64,000 bases of DNA from Acidobacteriaceae bacterium (GCA_003134855.1 PLCS01000007.1:62001-126000), one strand, 5' to 3'; shown: positions 25,662-38,754, counted from the stretch's first letter. Numbers and translations: made by a program. Notes: generated by a model not told the origin, from the sequence alone.

Positions 25662-25687
25662 CCCAGGTCTCAGAATCGAGACCTGGG
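25662..25687. repeat. Perfect CCCAGGTCTC hairpin repeat, copy 1
   Basis: CCCAGGTCTC (25662-25671) and GAGACCTGGG (25678-25687) enclose the loop AGAATC. The same 26 bases recur at 40628-40653. This copy sits just beyond the stop of the SprT-like gene and may act as its terminator. Confidence 0.8.
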
Positions 25688-25697
25688 CCACCCGGAG

Positions 25698-26387
25698 TTA
25701 CAGCCGCTTGATGAAGGCCTGCGCTTCTTTCAGTTGCGGGAAGAGTTTCTCCTCGTCCTTGAAGGCGCGTGAATGCACGCACCGCCGCAGACCGCGCAAC
25801 TTCACCGGGTGCTTCAGGTGCAGCATCTCGTGGTAGAGCAGGTATTCGACGGCGTAGCGCGGGCTTGACGGGCGGTCGAAGACGCGGCTCACCACGATGG
25901 TGTTGTGGGCGGCGTCGTAGTGGCCCAGCGCGCGCTTGGCGACGCTCTCGCTCCAGGTCAGCTCGGGCCGGCCCAGCAGGCCGCCGAAGAAGCGAGTGTT
26001 CAGCGAGTCGAAGACTTCTTCGAGATGGAAATAGCGGCCCTCAGGGCCGAAGAAGCGCTTGCTGCCGCGCGCGCCGCGAATCAGCTCGGTCTGGCGGGTG
26101 ACGGCGGCGCTCATAGTAAACCGCTTGTAACGCAGTTCTTGCGCAGGGTCGAGCTTCTTCTTGTCGTAGAGCTTGGCCAGCAGAATGTGCGCGATAGCGT
26201 GAATCACCGGCTCCGGCGCGCCTTCCAGCAGATCAGACAGGCTGACCAGAATCTCTCCCGCGCGCAAGCGAATCCGGGTATTCAGCGAGGTATAGCGGCG
26301 GAAACGGAGTACGATGGGCGGCATCGGCGCCCTGGGGCGCAACGCCCGGTACTCCTCCTGAAAGATGGGAACAAAATCGGCGGCCAC
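25698..26387 (-). CDS. SprT-like zinc metalloprotein
   Basis: This 229-residue protein has a metallopeptidase-type motif His186-Glu187-x-x-His190 in YHEMLHLKHPVK, with further histidines at about 193 and in HSRAF. The surrounding pattern FFGGLLGRPELTWSESVAKRALGHYD followed by NTIVVSRVFDRPSSPRYAVEYLLYHE matches SprT/M48-like proteins of unclear bacterial function. Eukaryotic Spartan relatives digest DNA-protein crosslinks. There is no signal peptide, so it is cytoplasmic. It stands alone, bounded by a CCCAGGTCTC hairpin at the 3' side and an AGCT-type stem-loop at the 5' side. Confidence 0.78.
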   Translation of the reverse strand: MAADFVPIFQEEYRALRPRAPMPPIVLRFRRYTSLNTRIRLRAGEILVSLSDLLEGAPEPVIHAIAHILLAKLYDKKKLDPAQELRYKRFTMSAAVTRQTELIRGARGSKRFFGPEGRYFHLEEVFDSLNTRFFGGLLGRPELTWSESVAKRALGHYDAAHNTIVVSRVFDRPSSPRYAVEYLLYHEMLHLKHPVKLRGLRRCVHSRAFKDEEKLFPQLKEAQAFIKRL

Positions 26388-26395
26388 TAAGAACA

Positions 26396-26482
26396 GTTTA
26401 CAGCTTTCAGCCTTCAGCTATCAGCTTCTTGCTGCGACTCTCAGGCACACTGATAGCTGAAAGCTGACGGCTGAAAGCTGCA
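26396..26482. repeat. AGCT-type stem-loop repeat between the SprT-like and TPR genes
   Basis: CAGCTTTCAGCCTTCAGCTA and CAGCTTCTT on the left are mirrored by CTGATAGCTGAAAGCTGACG and GGCTGAAAGCTG on the right. The loop is about 20 bases. It is a variant of the CTAGAAGCTAGAGG repeats at 1688-1762 and 32711-32860. Confidence 0.75.
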
Positions 26483-26486
26483 CCTC

Positions 26487-27788
26487 TCACGGTTTTCGCT
26501 CGAGAATGATCAGCCGCTGGCGCGCCTGCCACTCCTGATTGGGAAACTTTCTCGCGGACGCTTCCAGAAAGTGATGGTAGTAGGCAATCGCCTGCGGCTT
26601 CTGTAACAGTTTGTCGTAGGCCGTGGCCCATAGGAAGTAACTGGAGGGAACTTCGGGAAGATATTTTGCCCGCATGGTCAGGGCGTGGAGCGTGATTTCA
26701 GGCCGATTGGTGCGCGAGGCAGCGAAGGCCAGCCCGCTCCAGCCATCGGCATTGGCCGGGTCGAGCCGGGTGGCCTTGTCGAAGACCGTGAAGGCCGCGG
26801 CGTAGTTGAGCTGGCGCGTCAGGTCTTGTCCATGCGCCACCAGCATATCCGGATCATCGGGGGTGGTTGCGAGCAGCGTGACGTAGAGCTTGTCCGCCTC
26901 CACCGCGTTTCCGGCGTCGTCCAGCACCTCGGCCAGCATATGAGTAATGGCCTTGTCGCTGGGATGGGCGGCGTGCAGCTTTTGCAAGAGCGGCAACGCT
27001 TCGGCCTTGTTCTCAGCGGCCAGCACCGCAGCCAGTTGCGCGTTCAGAGCCTCGTCGTCGGGCGACTGCTCCAGCGCCTTGCGCAGAAGGGCTTCGGCTT
27101 CAGGATACTGTTTATGCGCAATCAACAGATGGGCCAGACCGGCACTGGCCGGGGCTGAGCTGGCGTCCTTGGCCAGAATGCGGCGGTAGGCTTGCTCGGC
27201 CAAGTCAAACTGCCCTGCCTGGTCAGCGAGTTCCGCGGCCAGCAGCGTGTCGGCCGGCGTCTCCGGCGAGAGCTTCAACGCCTCCAGCAAATCATTCGAC
27301 GCCTCCGCCGGGTTGTCCGCGTGGTCAATCTGCGCCAGCGCCCGCCACGCCCGTGCCTTGGCGACAGCTCCAGCCTCGCCGGGATCAAGCACGGTGGCCG
27401 CCGCCAACTCCGTCCGCGCGGCGACGAATTGATTGAGGCGCGCCAGCAGCAGCCCCAACTCCACATGCGCCTCAAAGGATTTAGGATTCGCCTCGACAGC
27501 CCGCCGGTAGAGCGCGACCGCATCGTCCAGCCGGTTCTCGGCGTCGGCCACGTAGCCCGCGTCAAAGAGCGCCCGCGCATCGGTGGGATGAGCAGCCAGC
27601 CAGGGGTTCAGCCTGGCCTCCGCCGCCTTCCAGTCGGACTTGACGATGGCCGCCTCCGCCTCCGCCACCTGCGCGGGGATGGACTGAGGCGCGACAGCGG
27701 GAAGCTGCGCTCCTGGTTTGCGTGCGGTACTCTGGCCGAATGCGGCAAGCGAGGCGAAGAGCAGAACGAAAAATGAAAAACGAAGCAC
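26487..27788 (-). CDS. Secreted TPR-repeat protein
   Basis: This protein is 433 residues from GTG 27788, preferred because CAGAGAGG lies seven bases ahead and a signal peptide (LRFSFFVLLFASLAAFGQ) follows at once. An ATG at 27866 would add an unlikely Arg-rich leader. The rest is a superhelix of about ten tetratricopeptide repeats, for example AEARLNPWLAAHPTDARALFDAGYVADAE and AYRRILAKDASSAPASAGLAHLLIAHKQYPEAEALLRKALEQ. TPR scaffolds mediate protein contacts, and the partner is unknown. The ORF closes just beside the AGCT-type stem-loop. Confidence 0.85.
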   Translation of the reverse strand: MLRFSFFVLLFASLAAFGQSTARKPGAQLPAVAPQSIPAQVAEAEAAIVKSDWKAAEARLNPWLAAHPTDARALFDAGYVADAENRLDDAVALYRRAVEANPKSFEAHVELGLLLARLNQFVAARTELAAATVLDPGEAGAVAKARAWRALAQIDHADNPAEASNDLLEALKLSPETPADTLLAAELADQAGQFDLAEQAYRRILAKDASSAPASAGLAHLLIAHKQYPEAEALLRKALEQSPDDEALNAQLAAVLAAENKAEALPLLQKLHAAHPSDKAITHMLAEVLDDAGNAVEADKLYVTLLATTPDDPDMLVAHGQDLTRQLNYAAAFTVFDKATRLDPANADGWSGLAFAASRTNRPEITLHALTMRAKYLPEVPSSYFLWATAYDKLLQKPQAIAYYHHFLEASARKFPNQEWQARQRLIILERKP

Positions 27789-27944
27789 GGAATACCTCTC
27801 TGAACAGTTTACTGGGACAAAGCGTCTACCGATGCTTCGACGCGCGCCAGCCGCGGGGGGAATCAAGCGCGATATGGGTGTGGAGCAGAATAGACCAGTA
27901 TAGCGTTCATTAGAAAATCCATAATTGGAATAAGGAGATCAACC

Positions 27945-28112
27945 ATGCCCGTGCAATTTGAAAATCCACAAGAGAAAAAACTGGAAAAAGAGACCGTATT
28001 GGTTGCATCAACAGAGAAGGAGATCGAGCTAGTGGCCGAAAAGGCCGCGGAGAAATCCGCAATAACCGAGCAGAAGTTCGACAAGGAAAACAGCAGCCTT
28101 TTTACAAAGTAA
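27945..28112 (+). CDS. Small Glu/Lys-rich protein of unknown function
   Basis: This 55-residue frame (MPVQFENPQEKKLEKETVLV onward, ending NSSLFTK) has an excellent ribosome-binding site (TAAGGAGA, 27930-27937). Its composition is strongly helical and highly charged, KEIELVAEKAAEKSAITEQK being a clear amphipathic stretch. There are no cysteines and no signal peptide. It is too short for family recognition. It lies 53 bases ahead of the zinc-ribbon gene on the same strand and may be co-transcribed with it. Confidence 0.6.
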   Translation: MPVQFENPQEKKLEKETVLVASTEKEIELVAEKAAEKSAITEQKFDKENSSLFTK

Positions 28113-28165
28113 TCCGAATTTCTTGACTGATGGCCCAGTCTGAGGGGCAAGAAAGGAACTGTTCC

Positions 28166-28384
28166 ATGCCTGAAATAGAGAGTGAGACCATGACCTCCGA
28201 TGCCCGGCATTTCATTCCGCTTGCCCGCGCCTACCTGTGCCAGGACTGCGACTCGGTTGGCAGCAACTCGATGCGTTGCCCTTCATGCGCCTCTGAGGCC
28301 CTGATGGGGCTGGCGGGCGTTTTTGACCGCAAAGAAGAGTTCGAGACGATGAATCTCCTCCAATTCCCTTCCCTAACGGCTTGA
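28166..28384 (+). CDS. Small zinc-ribbon protein
   Basis: This 72-residue protein has two Cys-x-x-Cys knuckles, CQDCDSVG near residue 25 and CPSCASEAL near 37, in a rubredoxin-like zinc ribbon spacing. The start at ATG 28166 follows GAAAGGAA at about 28149-28156; an upstream ATG at 28130 is in frame but lacks a better ribosome-binding site. The function is unknown. Such ribbons often bind nucleic acid or proteins. Confidence 0.65.
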   Translation: MPEIESETMTSDARHFIPLARAYLCQDCDSVGSNSMRCPSCASEALMGLAGVFDRKEEFETMNLLQFPSLTA

Positions 28385-28476
28385 ACTCCAGGGATTCCGA
28401 TGTATTGAAGGGTGGACTGCAGTCGCGCTGCTTTCTGCGGAACGGACGTGCCGCGTTCCCGTTCCCCCCCGCACCT

Positions 28477-28482
28477 TATAAT
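28477..28482 (+). promoter_or_regulatory. Consensus -10 element TATAAT ahead of uvrA
   Basis: An exact TATAAT at 28477-28482 would start transcription near 28489. That makes the first in-frame ATG (28488) unusable and favours ATG 28527 as the uvrA start. No good -35 hexamer is seen, and no LexA box was recognised by eye. Confidence 0.4.
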
Positions 28483-28526
28483 AAAGAATGGCCGTTTGTG
28501 CTCTGAGCCTCGCAGTGGGGCCAGCA

Positions 28527-31460
<2,934 letters not shown>

Positions 31461-31467
31461 AGCTCCG

Positions 31468-32706
31468 CTACTCGTACCTCAGCGCCTCGATGGGATCGAG
31501 GTTGGCGGCGCGGATGGCGGGAATCATGCCGCTGATCAGGCCGGTCAAGACCAGGATCGTGGTAGCGATGATGACCGAGGAGGGCGAGATCAGCAGTTGA
31601 ATATCGGCACTCTCGGCGTTCTTGGCCAGGGCGCTATAAAACGTGATTCGCCCCACTGCCAGAGAGACCGCGTAAGCCAGCGTGATGCCCGCCACGCCGC
31701 CGACGCTGGTGATGGCCAGAGCCTCGGCCAGGAACTGGATAAGGATGTGATGCCGCTGCGCGCCCAGAGCCTTCTCGATGCCGATCTCCCGGGTGCGCTG
31801 CTGCACGGCCACCAGCATGATGTTCATCAGGCCGATGCCGGCAATGCCCAGCGTGAGCGCACCCACCAGCGAAAGAAGCACCTGCAAGGCGATGGAGAGC
31901 ATCTTGAACTGGTGCAGTTGGGTCATCAGGTTGGCCACGTGGAGGGCGTTGTGATCGCTGGGGCGGAAGTGGTGCGCCTCGCCGAGCGTTTCGCGCAGCA
32001 TCTTTTCGATCAGCATGTAATCGCCGTGGTAGCTGAACCAGACGCCGCCCAGGTACTTGGTATCCACCAGGTCGCTCATGGTGTTAAGGGGCACATAAAT
32101 CATGCGGTTGATATTGTCGTCGCCCTCCTGCATCTTGGGCTTCAGAACGCCAACGATGGTGAAGAGAACGCCGTTGAGGCGGATGGTCTCGCCCACCGCC
32201 CATGTGCCGGAGAAGAGCTTGGTTTTGGCCTCGGAGGCGATCACGCAGACATGGGCGCGTTGCTGATCCTCTGCGCCGTTGAAGAAGCGCCCCTGATCGA
32301 CATCCAGCTTGATGATATTCTGGTAATCGGTGCGGATGCCGGCGACAGTCCAGGTGTAGGTGTGCAGCTCGTTGCGGACCGTCGCATCGTAATAGACGAT
32401 GGGCGAGATGTGGGTGATGCCGGGAACGCTGGCCTGGACCCGGTCCACATCGTCCAGAGTGAAGCGGACAAGGGTGCCGGCCTTGTCGCCGCCGGCCTGC
32501 TCGCTGGTGCGGCCGGGAAAGAAGCCGATGGTGTTGGTGCCCCACTGAGCGAAGATAGTTTCGATGGCGTGGCTGAAGCCCGCGCCGTAAGCCAGCAGCA
32601 GCACCACTGTAGCGATGCCCCAGGCCATGCCGACCATGGTGATGGTGGTGCGGCGGCGGTTGTAGAGCATGGCCTCCCAGGCCTGGCCGAGAATGTCTTT
32701 GAGCAT
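31468..32706 (-). CDS. MacB/FtsX-type ABC permease subunit
   Basis: This 412-residue protein has one N-terminal helix (TTITMVGMAWGIATVVLLLAYGAGF), a large periplasmic MacB core domain and three C-terminal helices. The C-terminal part carries GIAGIGLMNIMLVAVQQRTREIGIEKALGA, the hallmark cytoplasmic-loop segment of FtsX-type permeases. It ends EALRYE, as usual. No ATPase gene is adjacent, so it must work with one encoded elsewhere. The second permease gene (32866-34119) lies upstream on the same strand, with an AGCT-repeat spacer of 159 bases between them. Confidence 0.9.
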   Translation of the reverse strand: MLKDILGQAWEAMLYNRRRTTITMVGMAWGIATVVLLLAYGAGFSHAIETIFAQWGTNTIGFFPGRTSEQAGGDKAGTLVRFTLDDVDRVQASVPGITHISPIVYYDATVRNELHTYTWTVAGIRTDYQNIIKLDVDQGRFFNGAEDQQRAHVCVIASEAKTKLFSGTWAVGETIRLNGVLFTIVGVLKPKMQEGDDNINRMIYVPLNTMSDLVDTKYLGGVWFSYHGDYMLIEKMLRETLGEAHHFRPSDHNALHVANLMTQLHQFKMLSIALQVLLSLVGALTLGIAGIGLMNIMLVAVQQRTREIGIEKALGAQRHHILIQFLAEALAITSVGGVAGITLAYAVSLAVGRITFYSALAKNAESADIQLLISPSSVIIATTILVLTGLISGMIPAIRAANLDPIEALRYE

Positions 32707-32710
32707 GACT

Positions 32711-32860
32711 TAGCCTCTAGCTTCTAGCCTCTAGCTTCTAGCTAAAGACTGGCGGAATGAGATTCTAAAACGAACTGCGCACTCCCCCAAACAAAAACTA
32801 CCTGAATCAAGCACATTCAAACTGCATCTTTCGAGCTTGAAGCTAGAAGCTAGAAGCTGT
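32711..32860. repeat. AGCT-type repeat pair between the two MacB-like permease genes
   Basis: CCTCTAGCTTCTAGCCTCTA at 32711-32730 and the run to 32745 contrast with the opposite-strand version GAAGCTAGAAGCTAGAAGCT at about 32839-32858. The two clusters face each other across about 90 bases, so they can pair into a long stem. It is the same family as 1688-1762. Confidence 0.75.
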
Positions 32861-32865
32861 CTTTT

Positions 32866-34119
32866 TCACTCCCTCCGCAGCGCCTCAATGGGATCCAGGG
32901 CGGCGGCTTTGCTGGCCGGATACAATCCCGCGGCGACACCGCTCAGCGTCAGCGACCCTAGTGCCAGCGCGGCCGACCAGGGGACCAGCCGGGGTGGATC
33001 CCAGCCGGGCATCTTGCCGGTAAGCACCTGTTGCAGCAGCCACATGAAGCCCGCCGACGCTGCAATGCCGATCATTCCGCTGATGCCGGTCAGCAGCAGC
33101 CCCTCCCAGAAGAACTGCGCCAGGATGCTGCGCCTGGTGGCCCCGATGGCCTTCAGCAGGCCGATTTCACGGGTTCGCTCGGTCACCGAGACCAGCATGA
33201 TGTTGATGATTCCAACTGCCCCCAGTCCCAGCGTAACAATGCCCACGCCCCCCAGAAAGACATCCATGGCATTGAAGATGGCCCCAATCATCTTCTCTTC
33301 CTTGATGGTGTCCCACTCATTGAAGGCGTCGTCGAGCGAGGGATCGAAGCCGTGGCGCTGGGCGATCACCCGGTGCACCGCGGCCTTGGCGGCTTCCGCG
33401 TCGCCTTTAATCGCCGGCTGGTACTGGATGGAGGTCAACGCGTCGCGGGGGATGTTGCTGCCCTTCATCGCGAAGAGCTCCTGCATGGTGGTGATAGGGA
33501 GATAGACCTTCTGGTTGTCGTAATCGTTGTTGCCGCGACCGATGGGCTGGACCTCGCCGATGATGGTGAAGGCGATGTCGTTGATGGTGATGGTCTCGCC
33601 CAAATAAGGCCGGCCGGGAAAGAGGAGTTGGGCTGCCTTTGAACCGAGCACCGCGACGCGGCGATGTTCGAGCAGATCGCGATCGTTCAGAAAGCGGCCC
33701 TGATCCATTGGGATGAAACGGACGACTGTGTAGTTCGGTTCGGTGCCCATCACGTGGCTGGAGGTATTGCTCCACTGGCTGACTTCGTAAAGATCGTTGC
33801 GGTTCAGCTCGATGGTGACGGCGCGCAACTCCGGCAGGCGGCGCATCGCTTCAACGTCGCCCAGCGTCAGTTCGTAGGGGCGCATGCCGGTGTGCTGGTT
33901 GGCCAGGGCGGGGATGGTGCCGTTGAACATCATCACCAGGTCGTTGCCAAGGCTGGCCAACTGCTTGTGCTGGCCGGAGCGGAAGCCCTCGCCGAGGCCG
34001 ACCAGCACCAGCAGCGAACCGACGCCCCAGGCGATTCCGAACATGGTCAGAAAAGTGCGCAGCTTGTTGGCCACCATGGCGCGGTAGACCTGGCCGAGAG
34101 TGTCGGAGAATGATTGCAT
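32866..34119 (-). CDS. MacB/FtsX-type ABC permease subunit
   Basis: This 417-residue paralogue of the downstream gene has the same layout: helix 1 (FLTMFGIAWGVGSLLVLVGLGEGF), a MacB-like periplasmic domain and three C-terminal helices. They include GAVGIINIMLVSVTERTREIGLLKAIGATRRSIL, and the protein ends EALRRE. MacB-type permeases move substrates from the periplasm through a TolC-type channel or act in lipoprotein release. ATPase and adaptor genes are absent nearby. Confidence 0.9.
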   Translation of the reverse strand: MQSFSDTLGQVYRAMVANKLRTFLTMFGIAWGVGSLLVLVGLGEGFRSGQHKQLASLGNDLVMMFNGTIPALANQHTGMRPYELTLGDVEAMRRLPELRAVTIELNRNDLYEVSQWSNTSSHVMGTEPNYTVVRFIPMDQGRFLNDRDLLEHRRVAVLGSKAAQLLFPGRPYLGETITINDIAFTIIGEVQPIGRGNNDYDNQKVYLPITTMQELFAMKGSNIPRDALTSIQYQPAIKGDAEAAKAAVHRVIAQRHGFDPSLDDAFNEWDTIKEEKMIGAIFNAMDVFLGGVGIVTLGLGAVGIINIMLVSVTERTREIGLLKAIGATRRSILAQFFWEGLLLTGISGMIGIAASAGFMWLLQQVLTGKMPGWDPPRLVPWSAALALGSLTLSGVAAGLYPASKAAALDPIEALRRE

Positions 34120-34375
34120 AGCTTATAGACGCCGAGGGAGGGCGCTTGGAGTAGGATACGCAGCGGTGGGGCCGCCGGTTCCAGCGACTCGCCAGATTCG
34201 CGCCCTGGACGCAAAAAAGCGATGAGGCGGGGCTCCATTGTTTCAAGCAAGAGATGCTGGATGGTCGTCCGCCGGGGATGGGATTCAGGCACGGTCCTGA
34301 ATTGATCAAACTGGCATGGAAGCCGGACTGGTTGCGCCACGACGTATAATTTTATATATTCAGCTCGAATACCCT

Positions 34376-34594
34376 ATGCGCGATGCACCACAACTCGATC
34401 CAATCCTGCGCCGGCGAATGCGCTACGCCGAAGGCAAACTCCGTGCTGCGCAACTTCGGCAGTCGCGGACAGAGCGAAGCATCCTTTACTGGACCCGTAT
34501 CCTGGCGGACCTCAGGCACCAAAAAACGCGCGCCATTCAGCCGCCGCTTTGGCCGGAAGAAACAATCGAAGAGAACCGAGCTGACGCGGGTTAG
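34376..34594 (+). CDS. Possible small hypothetical protein
   Basis: A 72-residue frame begins at ATG 34376 (MRDAPQLDPILRRRMRYAEG) and is rich in Arg and Leu with no cysteine or signal peptide. No strong ribosome-binding site is visible. An upstream in-frame ATG at 34316 adds 20 residues. The composition is plausible for a real helical protein, but the evidence is only openness and context. It sits alone between the permease genes and the AT-hook gene. Confidence 0.35.
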   Translation: MRDAPQLDPILRRRMRYAEGKLRAAQLRQSRTERSILYWTRILADLRHQKTRAIQPPLWPEETIEENRADAG

Positions 34595-34632
34595 GGCCAG
34601 CGCCAGCTCAATTCCATAGAGAAGACTGCCAG

Positions 34633-34926
34633 TTACTTGGCTGCGGCAGCTTTCTGCGCCGCCCAGCGCTTTTTGACTGCCTCGGCGATGCGTTTCCGCC
34701 CCTCGGGTGAGAGGTTCCTCTTCTTCTTCTTTTTCGCGAGTTTTGCGGGTTTCGCGGCGACGGGCGCAGCTACGACCGCGGCCTTCTTCGGCGCGGCCAC
34801 TATCTTCCTGGGACGCCCGACTTTCTTCTTCGGCGCCGCTACCGCGCCGCCACCCAGCAATGCGCGTGCCTGCTGCAACTGAGCGATCTCCTGATCGATG
34901 GTTGCCAGAATCTCTGAAATTGCCAT
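34633..34926 (-). CDS. Lys/Ala-rich AT-hook DNA-binding protein
   Basis: This 97-residue protein starts at ATG 34926 behind a strong GGGAGGA site. Residues 1-25 form a coiled-coil-like helix (ISEILATIDQEIAQLQQARALLGG). The middle holds the AT-hook core KKVGRPRKI and long Lys/Ala/Pro tracts resembling histone H1 tails. The C-terminus LSPEGRKRIAEAVKKRWAAQKA looks like a compact DNA-binding motif seen in many acidobacterial small basic proteins. It probably coats or bends AT-rich DNA as a nucleoid protein; this is inferred from motif content. A longer frame to 35040 has no ribosome-binding site. Confidence 0.75.
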   Translation of the reverse strand: MAISEILATIDQEIAQLQQARALLGGGAVAAPKKKVGRPRKIVAAPKKAAVVAAPVAAKPAKLAKKKKKRNLSPEGRKRIAEAVKKRWAAQKAAAAK

Positions 34927-35174
34927 GCTTCCTCCCTGATTGTAATAGGCAACTGGTCCATATTCCGCGAGGCTAAGTCTTAACCCCAATGTGAGCCACT
35001 TGCACATAACTACAATACTCAAAGATTGGCGCTTTGACAAATGACAAGCCGCGACCGCCGGTCCGGCGCATCTAATTCAGCAACAGAGAATGACAAGGGC
35101 GGGCTTTCCGGCTGCGGGAAAACTCCTTGTTTCCAGCCCAGCGGTAAAGTCCCATCGCTGCTAAACTGAAAGCA

Positions 35175-38100
35175 ATGATTCTCCCGTTTGTCCGCGAGGT
35201 CTTTGCGGAGCTGGAGCACTCTTCGGGATTTGAGCGCGTACAAAGGCATCTGAGCCTGGGTGCGGGGCGCAGACGTGTCTCCGGGCTGACGGCGACAGCG
35301 CGGGCGGTCTATCTGCCGCTGATGGCGCGGGCCGCAAGGCAGCCGGTGATTGTGCTGGTGGCCGATAACGAGGCCGCCGAGGCGCTGGAGCCGATGCTGC
35401 GCGCCGGCTGCGAGCTGACCGGAGCAGTGGACCCTGGTGCTGTGGTGCGGCTTCCGGCCCACGATGTGCTTCCCTTCGAAAATCTATCTCCACATCCGGA
35501 TGTGCAGGAGCAGCGGGCGGCGGCGTTGTGGAAGCTGGCCACCGGAGTAGTGTCGATCCTGATTGCTCCGGTGGAGGCGGCGGCGCTCCGGCTCTTTGAC
35601 CGCGACTACTACGCCGGCCTCGCTGTGACTTTGAAGCGCGGCGAAGAGGTGGATGTGGAGGTGCTGACCGGGCACCTGGCCAGTGTGGGCTATACGCAGA
35701 TGGATTTGGTGGAGATGCCGGGACAATTTACGCGCCGGGGCGGAATTATGGATGTTTATTCTCCTGAGTCCGACCGGCCGGTGCGCATTGAGTTTTTCGG
35801 CGACGAGATAGAAACAATACGGAAATTCGATCCGGAGACGCAGCGCTCGCAGAGTGGCCTCGACGAAGCGCAGTTATTGCCTCTGACGGAGACGCCGGTG
35901 ACCGAGCGGCTGCTGGCCGCGGTGCATGGGCGGCTTAGCCGGCAGCGGGTGGATGTTGAAGACGAGGAGATGGCTGCCGAGATGGCGGCTGCCGGTGGAG
36001 TGAGCGTTTTTCCGGGCTGGGAGTTTTTCACGGCGGTGGCCGGAGCGGATAAGTCGCTGCTGACTCTGCTGCCGAAGTGCGCGCTGTTCATCGAAGAGCC
36101 GGCGATGGTGCGAAACCAGATTGATCGCTGGTGGAACAAGGTGGAGCAGCGGCATGAGCGGTCGGCGATGGGCTCGCTGATCATGCCGGAAGACATCTAT
36201 CTCCGCCCCGAGGTCTTGCAGGCGGCGCTGAATGGGCAGATGGGGCTGGATCTCGATCAGTTAGGCGTAGTGGACGTACTCGACGTGGACAACACGCTGG
36301 GCGAGATTGAGCTGAACACGCGGCCCACGCTGCGCTTTCATGGGTCGATTCCGGCCCTGACTGATCAGTTGCGAACGCTGATGGCAGCGGAGGCGCGGAT
36401 TGTGCTGGCCGCGCCGCACCAGGGCGACGTCGAGCGGCTGGCCACGGTACTGCGCGAGTACCAGATTCCTTATCGGCTGGGCAGCCGCAATCCTCATCCA
36501 GGCGAGACGATGCTGAATGAGTCGAGTTATCTGGCGGGCGATTTGCGCGTACCGGTGATTGTGCGCACGCTGGTAGCATCTGGAGTTAGTTTTCTCGACT
36601 CTAATCTGTTTTTGTTCGGGGCCAATGATCTATCGGACGACGCGGATGTGGCGGCGCGGCCGGAGCCGAAGCGGTCAAAGACAGCGGCCTTTGTTTCGGA
36701 CTTCCGCGACCTGAGCGTAGGCGATTACGTGGTTCACGTGGAGCACGGGATTGCCCAATATCAAGGATTAAAGGAAATCGTTCAGGACGGGCTCTCGGTG
36801 GAGTTCATGATCCTGGAGTTTGCCGAAGCTGCCAAGTTATATGTGCCGCTGACTCGCCTGGACCTGATTCAGAAGTACCGCTCGACGGACGCGGGGCCGG
36901 CGCCGGCGCTGAACCGGCTTGGCTCGCAGCAATGGGCCAAAACCAAGGCGCGCGTGCGCAAGGCCATGCAGGATATGACCGGCGAGTTATTGAAGTTATA
37001 CGCCGAGCGGACCACCGCAGAGGGAACGGCCTTCTCCAGGGACAATGAGTTTCAGCGGGAGTTTGAAGACTCGTTCGATTATAGCGAAACCGACGACCAG
37101 ATCTCGGCGATCCGGGCCATCAAGTACGACATGGAATCCACCCGGCCGATGGATCGGCTGCTGTGCGGAGATGTAGGTTACGGCAAGACGGAAGTGGCGA
37201 TGCGGGCGGCCTTCAAGGCGGTGCAGGACGGCAAGCAAGTGGCCGTGCTGACTCCGACGACAATTCTGAGTTTTCAGCATTTTGAGACTTTCAAGAAGAG
37301 ATTTGCGCAGTTTCCCATCAATGTCGAGATGATTTCGCGCTTCAGAACTCATAAAGAACAGCAGAATATTGTCGAGCGGGTGGAGACAGGCAAGGTCGAT
37401 ATTCTGATCGGCACACACCGGCTGCTCTCAAAAGACATCAAGTTTCAGGATTTGGGCCTGCTGGTGGTGGATGAGGAGCAGCGCTTCGGCGTGCGCCACA
37501 AGGAGCGGTTGAAGCAGATGCGCAAGGAGATTGATGTGCTGGCCATGAGCGCAACGCCGATTCCGCGCACACTGCATATGTCGCTGGTGGGCTTGCGCGA
37601 CATGAGCGTGATCGAGACGCCGCCCAAGGATCGCATGGCGATTCAGACCGTGGTAGCGAAATTCGACGAAAAGATTATTCGCTCGGCGGTCGAGGTGGAG
37701 TTAGAGCGCGGCGGCCAGGTCTATTTTGTGCACAACCGCGTGGAGTCCATATACGAGATTGCCGCGCGGATTCAGGAGTTAGTTCCGGCGGCGCGTGTTT
37801 GCGTGGGCCACGGACAAATGAGCGAAACGGAGCTGGAGCGGGTGATGCTGGCCTTTATGCGGCACGAGTATGATGTGCTGGTGGCGACGACGATCATTGA
37901 GAATGGGCTGGACATTCCGCTGGCAAATACCATGCTCATCAATCGCGCGGACCGGCACGGGCTGAGCGAGTTATACCAGTTGCGCGGGCGCGTGGGGCGC
38001 TCGAACCGGCGCGCCTACGCCTATTTGCTGATTCCGCCGGAGAATGAGTTAACGGAGATTGCGCGCAGGCGCTTGGCGGCGCTGAAAGAGTTCAGCGACC

Positions 38101-38723
38101 TGGGCGCGGGCTTCAAGATTGCCGCGCTTGACCTGGAGCTGCGCGGCGCGGGCAATATGCTGGGCGGCGAACAGAGCGGTCACATTGAGGCGGTGGGCTT
38201 CGAGTTATACACCTCGATGCTGGAGGCCGCGGTGAAGGAGATGAAGGGCGAGGCGAGCGAGGAGCGGCCCACGACGCAGCTTAACCTGGGGATTGCGCTA
38301 CGCATTGACGAGAGTTATGTGCCGGAAGAGAATCAGCGGCTGCGGCTCTATAAGAAGATCGCCGGAGCTGCTAGTGAAGCCGCGGTCAACGAAGTGCGCG
38401 CGGAGATGGAAGACCGCTATGGCGCGCCGCCAGATGCGACGGTTTACTTGCTGGAGGCGTCGCTGATAAGGCTCGAATGCGAGCGGATCGGCATTGCGCA
38501 GGTAGATCGCAAGCGTACCGAGCTGCATATTCGCTTCATGGAAAATGCGGCCATCGATCCCCAGACTCTGATGCGGTTGGTCGCGCGGCATGCAAAACGA
38601 GGCGCGCAGTTCACACCGCAGGGCCTGTTGAAGTATCCTTTGACTGCCACGCGGAGCGACGAAGTGCTGCTGGAGATTCACGAACTGCTGGCCAACCTGG
38701 CGCCCGCGCCGGTGGACGCATAA
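35175..38723 (+). CDS. mfd: Transcription-repair coupling factor
   Basis: This 1182-residue translocase removes RNA polymerase stalled at lesions and recruits UvrA. The N-terminal UvrB-homology modules are followed by the RNA polymerase-interacting domain ([19 protein letters not shown]). The RecG-like motor follows, with Walker [16 protein letters not shown] near residue 665, [12 protein letters not shown] near 764, the RecG-type motif [13 protein letters not shown] and the motif VI region [19 protein letters not shown]. The C-terminal TRCF domain is present with [19 protein letters not shown]. The start follows CTGAAAGCA. It shares a repair theme with uvrA, though the two are not in one operon. 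Confidence 0.97.
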   Translation: MILPFVREVFAELEHSSGFERVQRHLSLGAGRRRVSGLTATARAVYLPLMARAARQPVIVLVADNEAAEALEPMLRAGCELTGAVDPGAVVRLPAHDVLPFENLSPHPDVQEQRAAALWKLATGVVSILIAPVEAAALRLFDRDYYAGLAVTLKRGEEVDVEVLTGHLASVGYTQMDLVEMPGQFTRRGGIMDVYSPESDRPVRIEFFGDEIETIRKFDPETQRSQSGLDEAQLLPLTETPVTERLLAAVHGRLSRQRVDVEDEEMAAEMAAAGGVSVFPGWEFFTAVAGADKSLLTLLPKCALFIEEPAMVRNQIDRWWNKVEQRHERSAMGSLIMPEDIYLRPEVLQAALNGQMGLDLDQLGVVDVLDVDNTLGEIELNTRPTLRFHGSIPALTDQLRTLMAAEARIVLAAPHQGDVERLATVLREYQIPYRLGSRNPHPGETMLNESSYLAGDLRVPVIVRTLVASGVSFLDSNLFLFGANDLSDDADVAARPEPKRSKTAAFVSDFRDLSVGDYVVHVEHGIAQYQGLKEIVQDGLSVEFMILEFAEAAKLYVPLTRLDLIQKYRSTDAGPAPALNRLGSQQWAKTKARVRKAMQDMTGELLKLYAERTTAEGTAFSRDNEFQREFEDSFDYSETDDQISAIRAIKYDMESTRPMDRLLCGDVGYGKTEVAMRAAFKAVQDGKQVAVLTPTTILSFQHFETFKKRFAQFPINVEMISRFRTHKEQQNIVERVETGKVDILIGTHRLLSKDIKFQDLGLLVVDEEQRFGVRHKERLKQMRKEIDVLAMSATPIPRTLHMSLVGLRDMSVIETPPKDRMAIQTVVAKFDEKIIRSAVEVELERGGQVYFVHNRVESIYEIAARIQELVPAARVCVGHGQMSETELERVMLAFMRHEYDVLVATTIIENGLDIPLANTMLINRADRHGLSELYQLRGRVGRSNRRAYAYLLIPPENELTEIARRRLAALKEFSDLGAGFKIAALDLELRGAGNMLGGEQSGHIEAVGFELYTSMLEAAVKEMKGEASEERPTTQLNLGIALRIDESYVPEENQRLRLYKKIAGAASEAAVNEVRAEMEDRYGAPPDATVYLLEASLIRLECERIGIAQVDRKRTELHIRFMENAAIDPQTLMRLVARHAKRGAQFTPQGLLKYPLTATRSDEVLLEIHELLANLAPAPVDA

Positions 38724-38754
38724 GAAGCAATGAAGTTCGATAGCAAGGAGTAAC

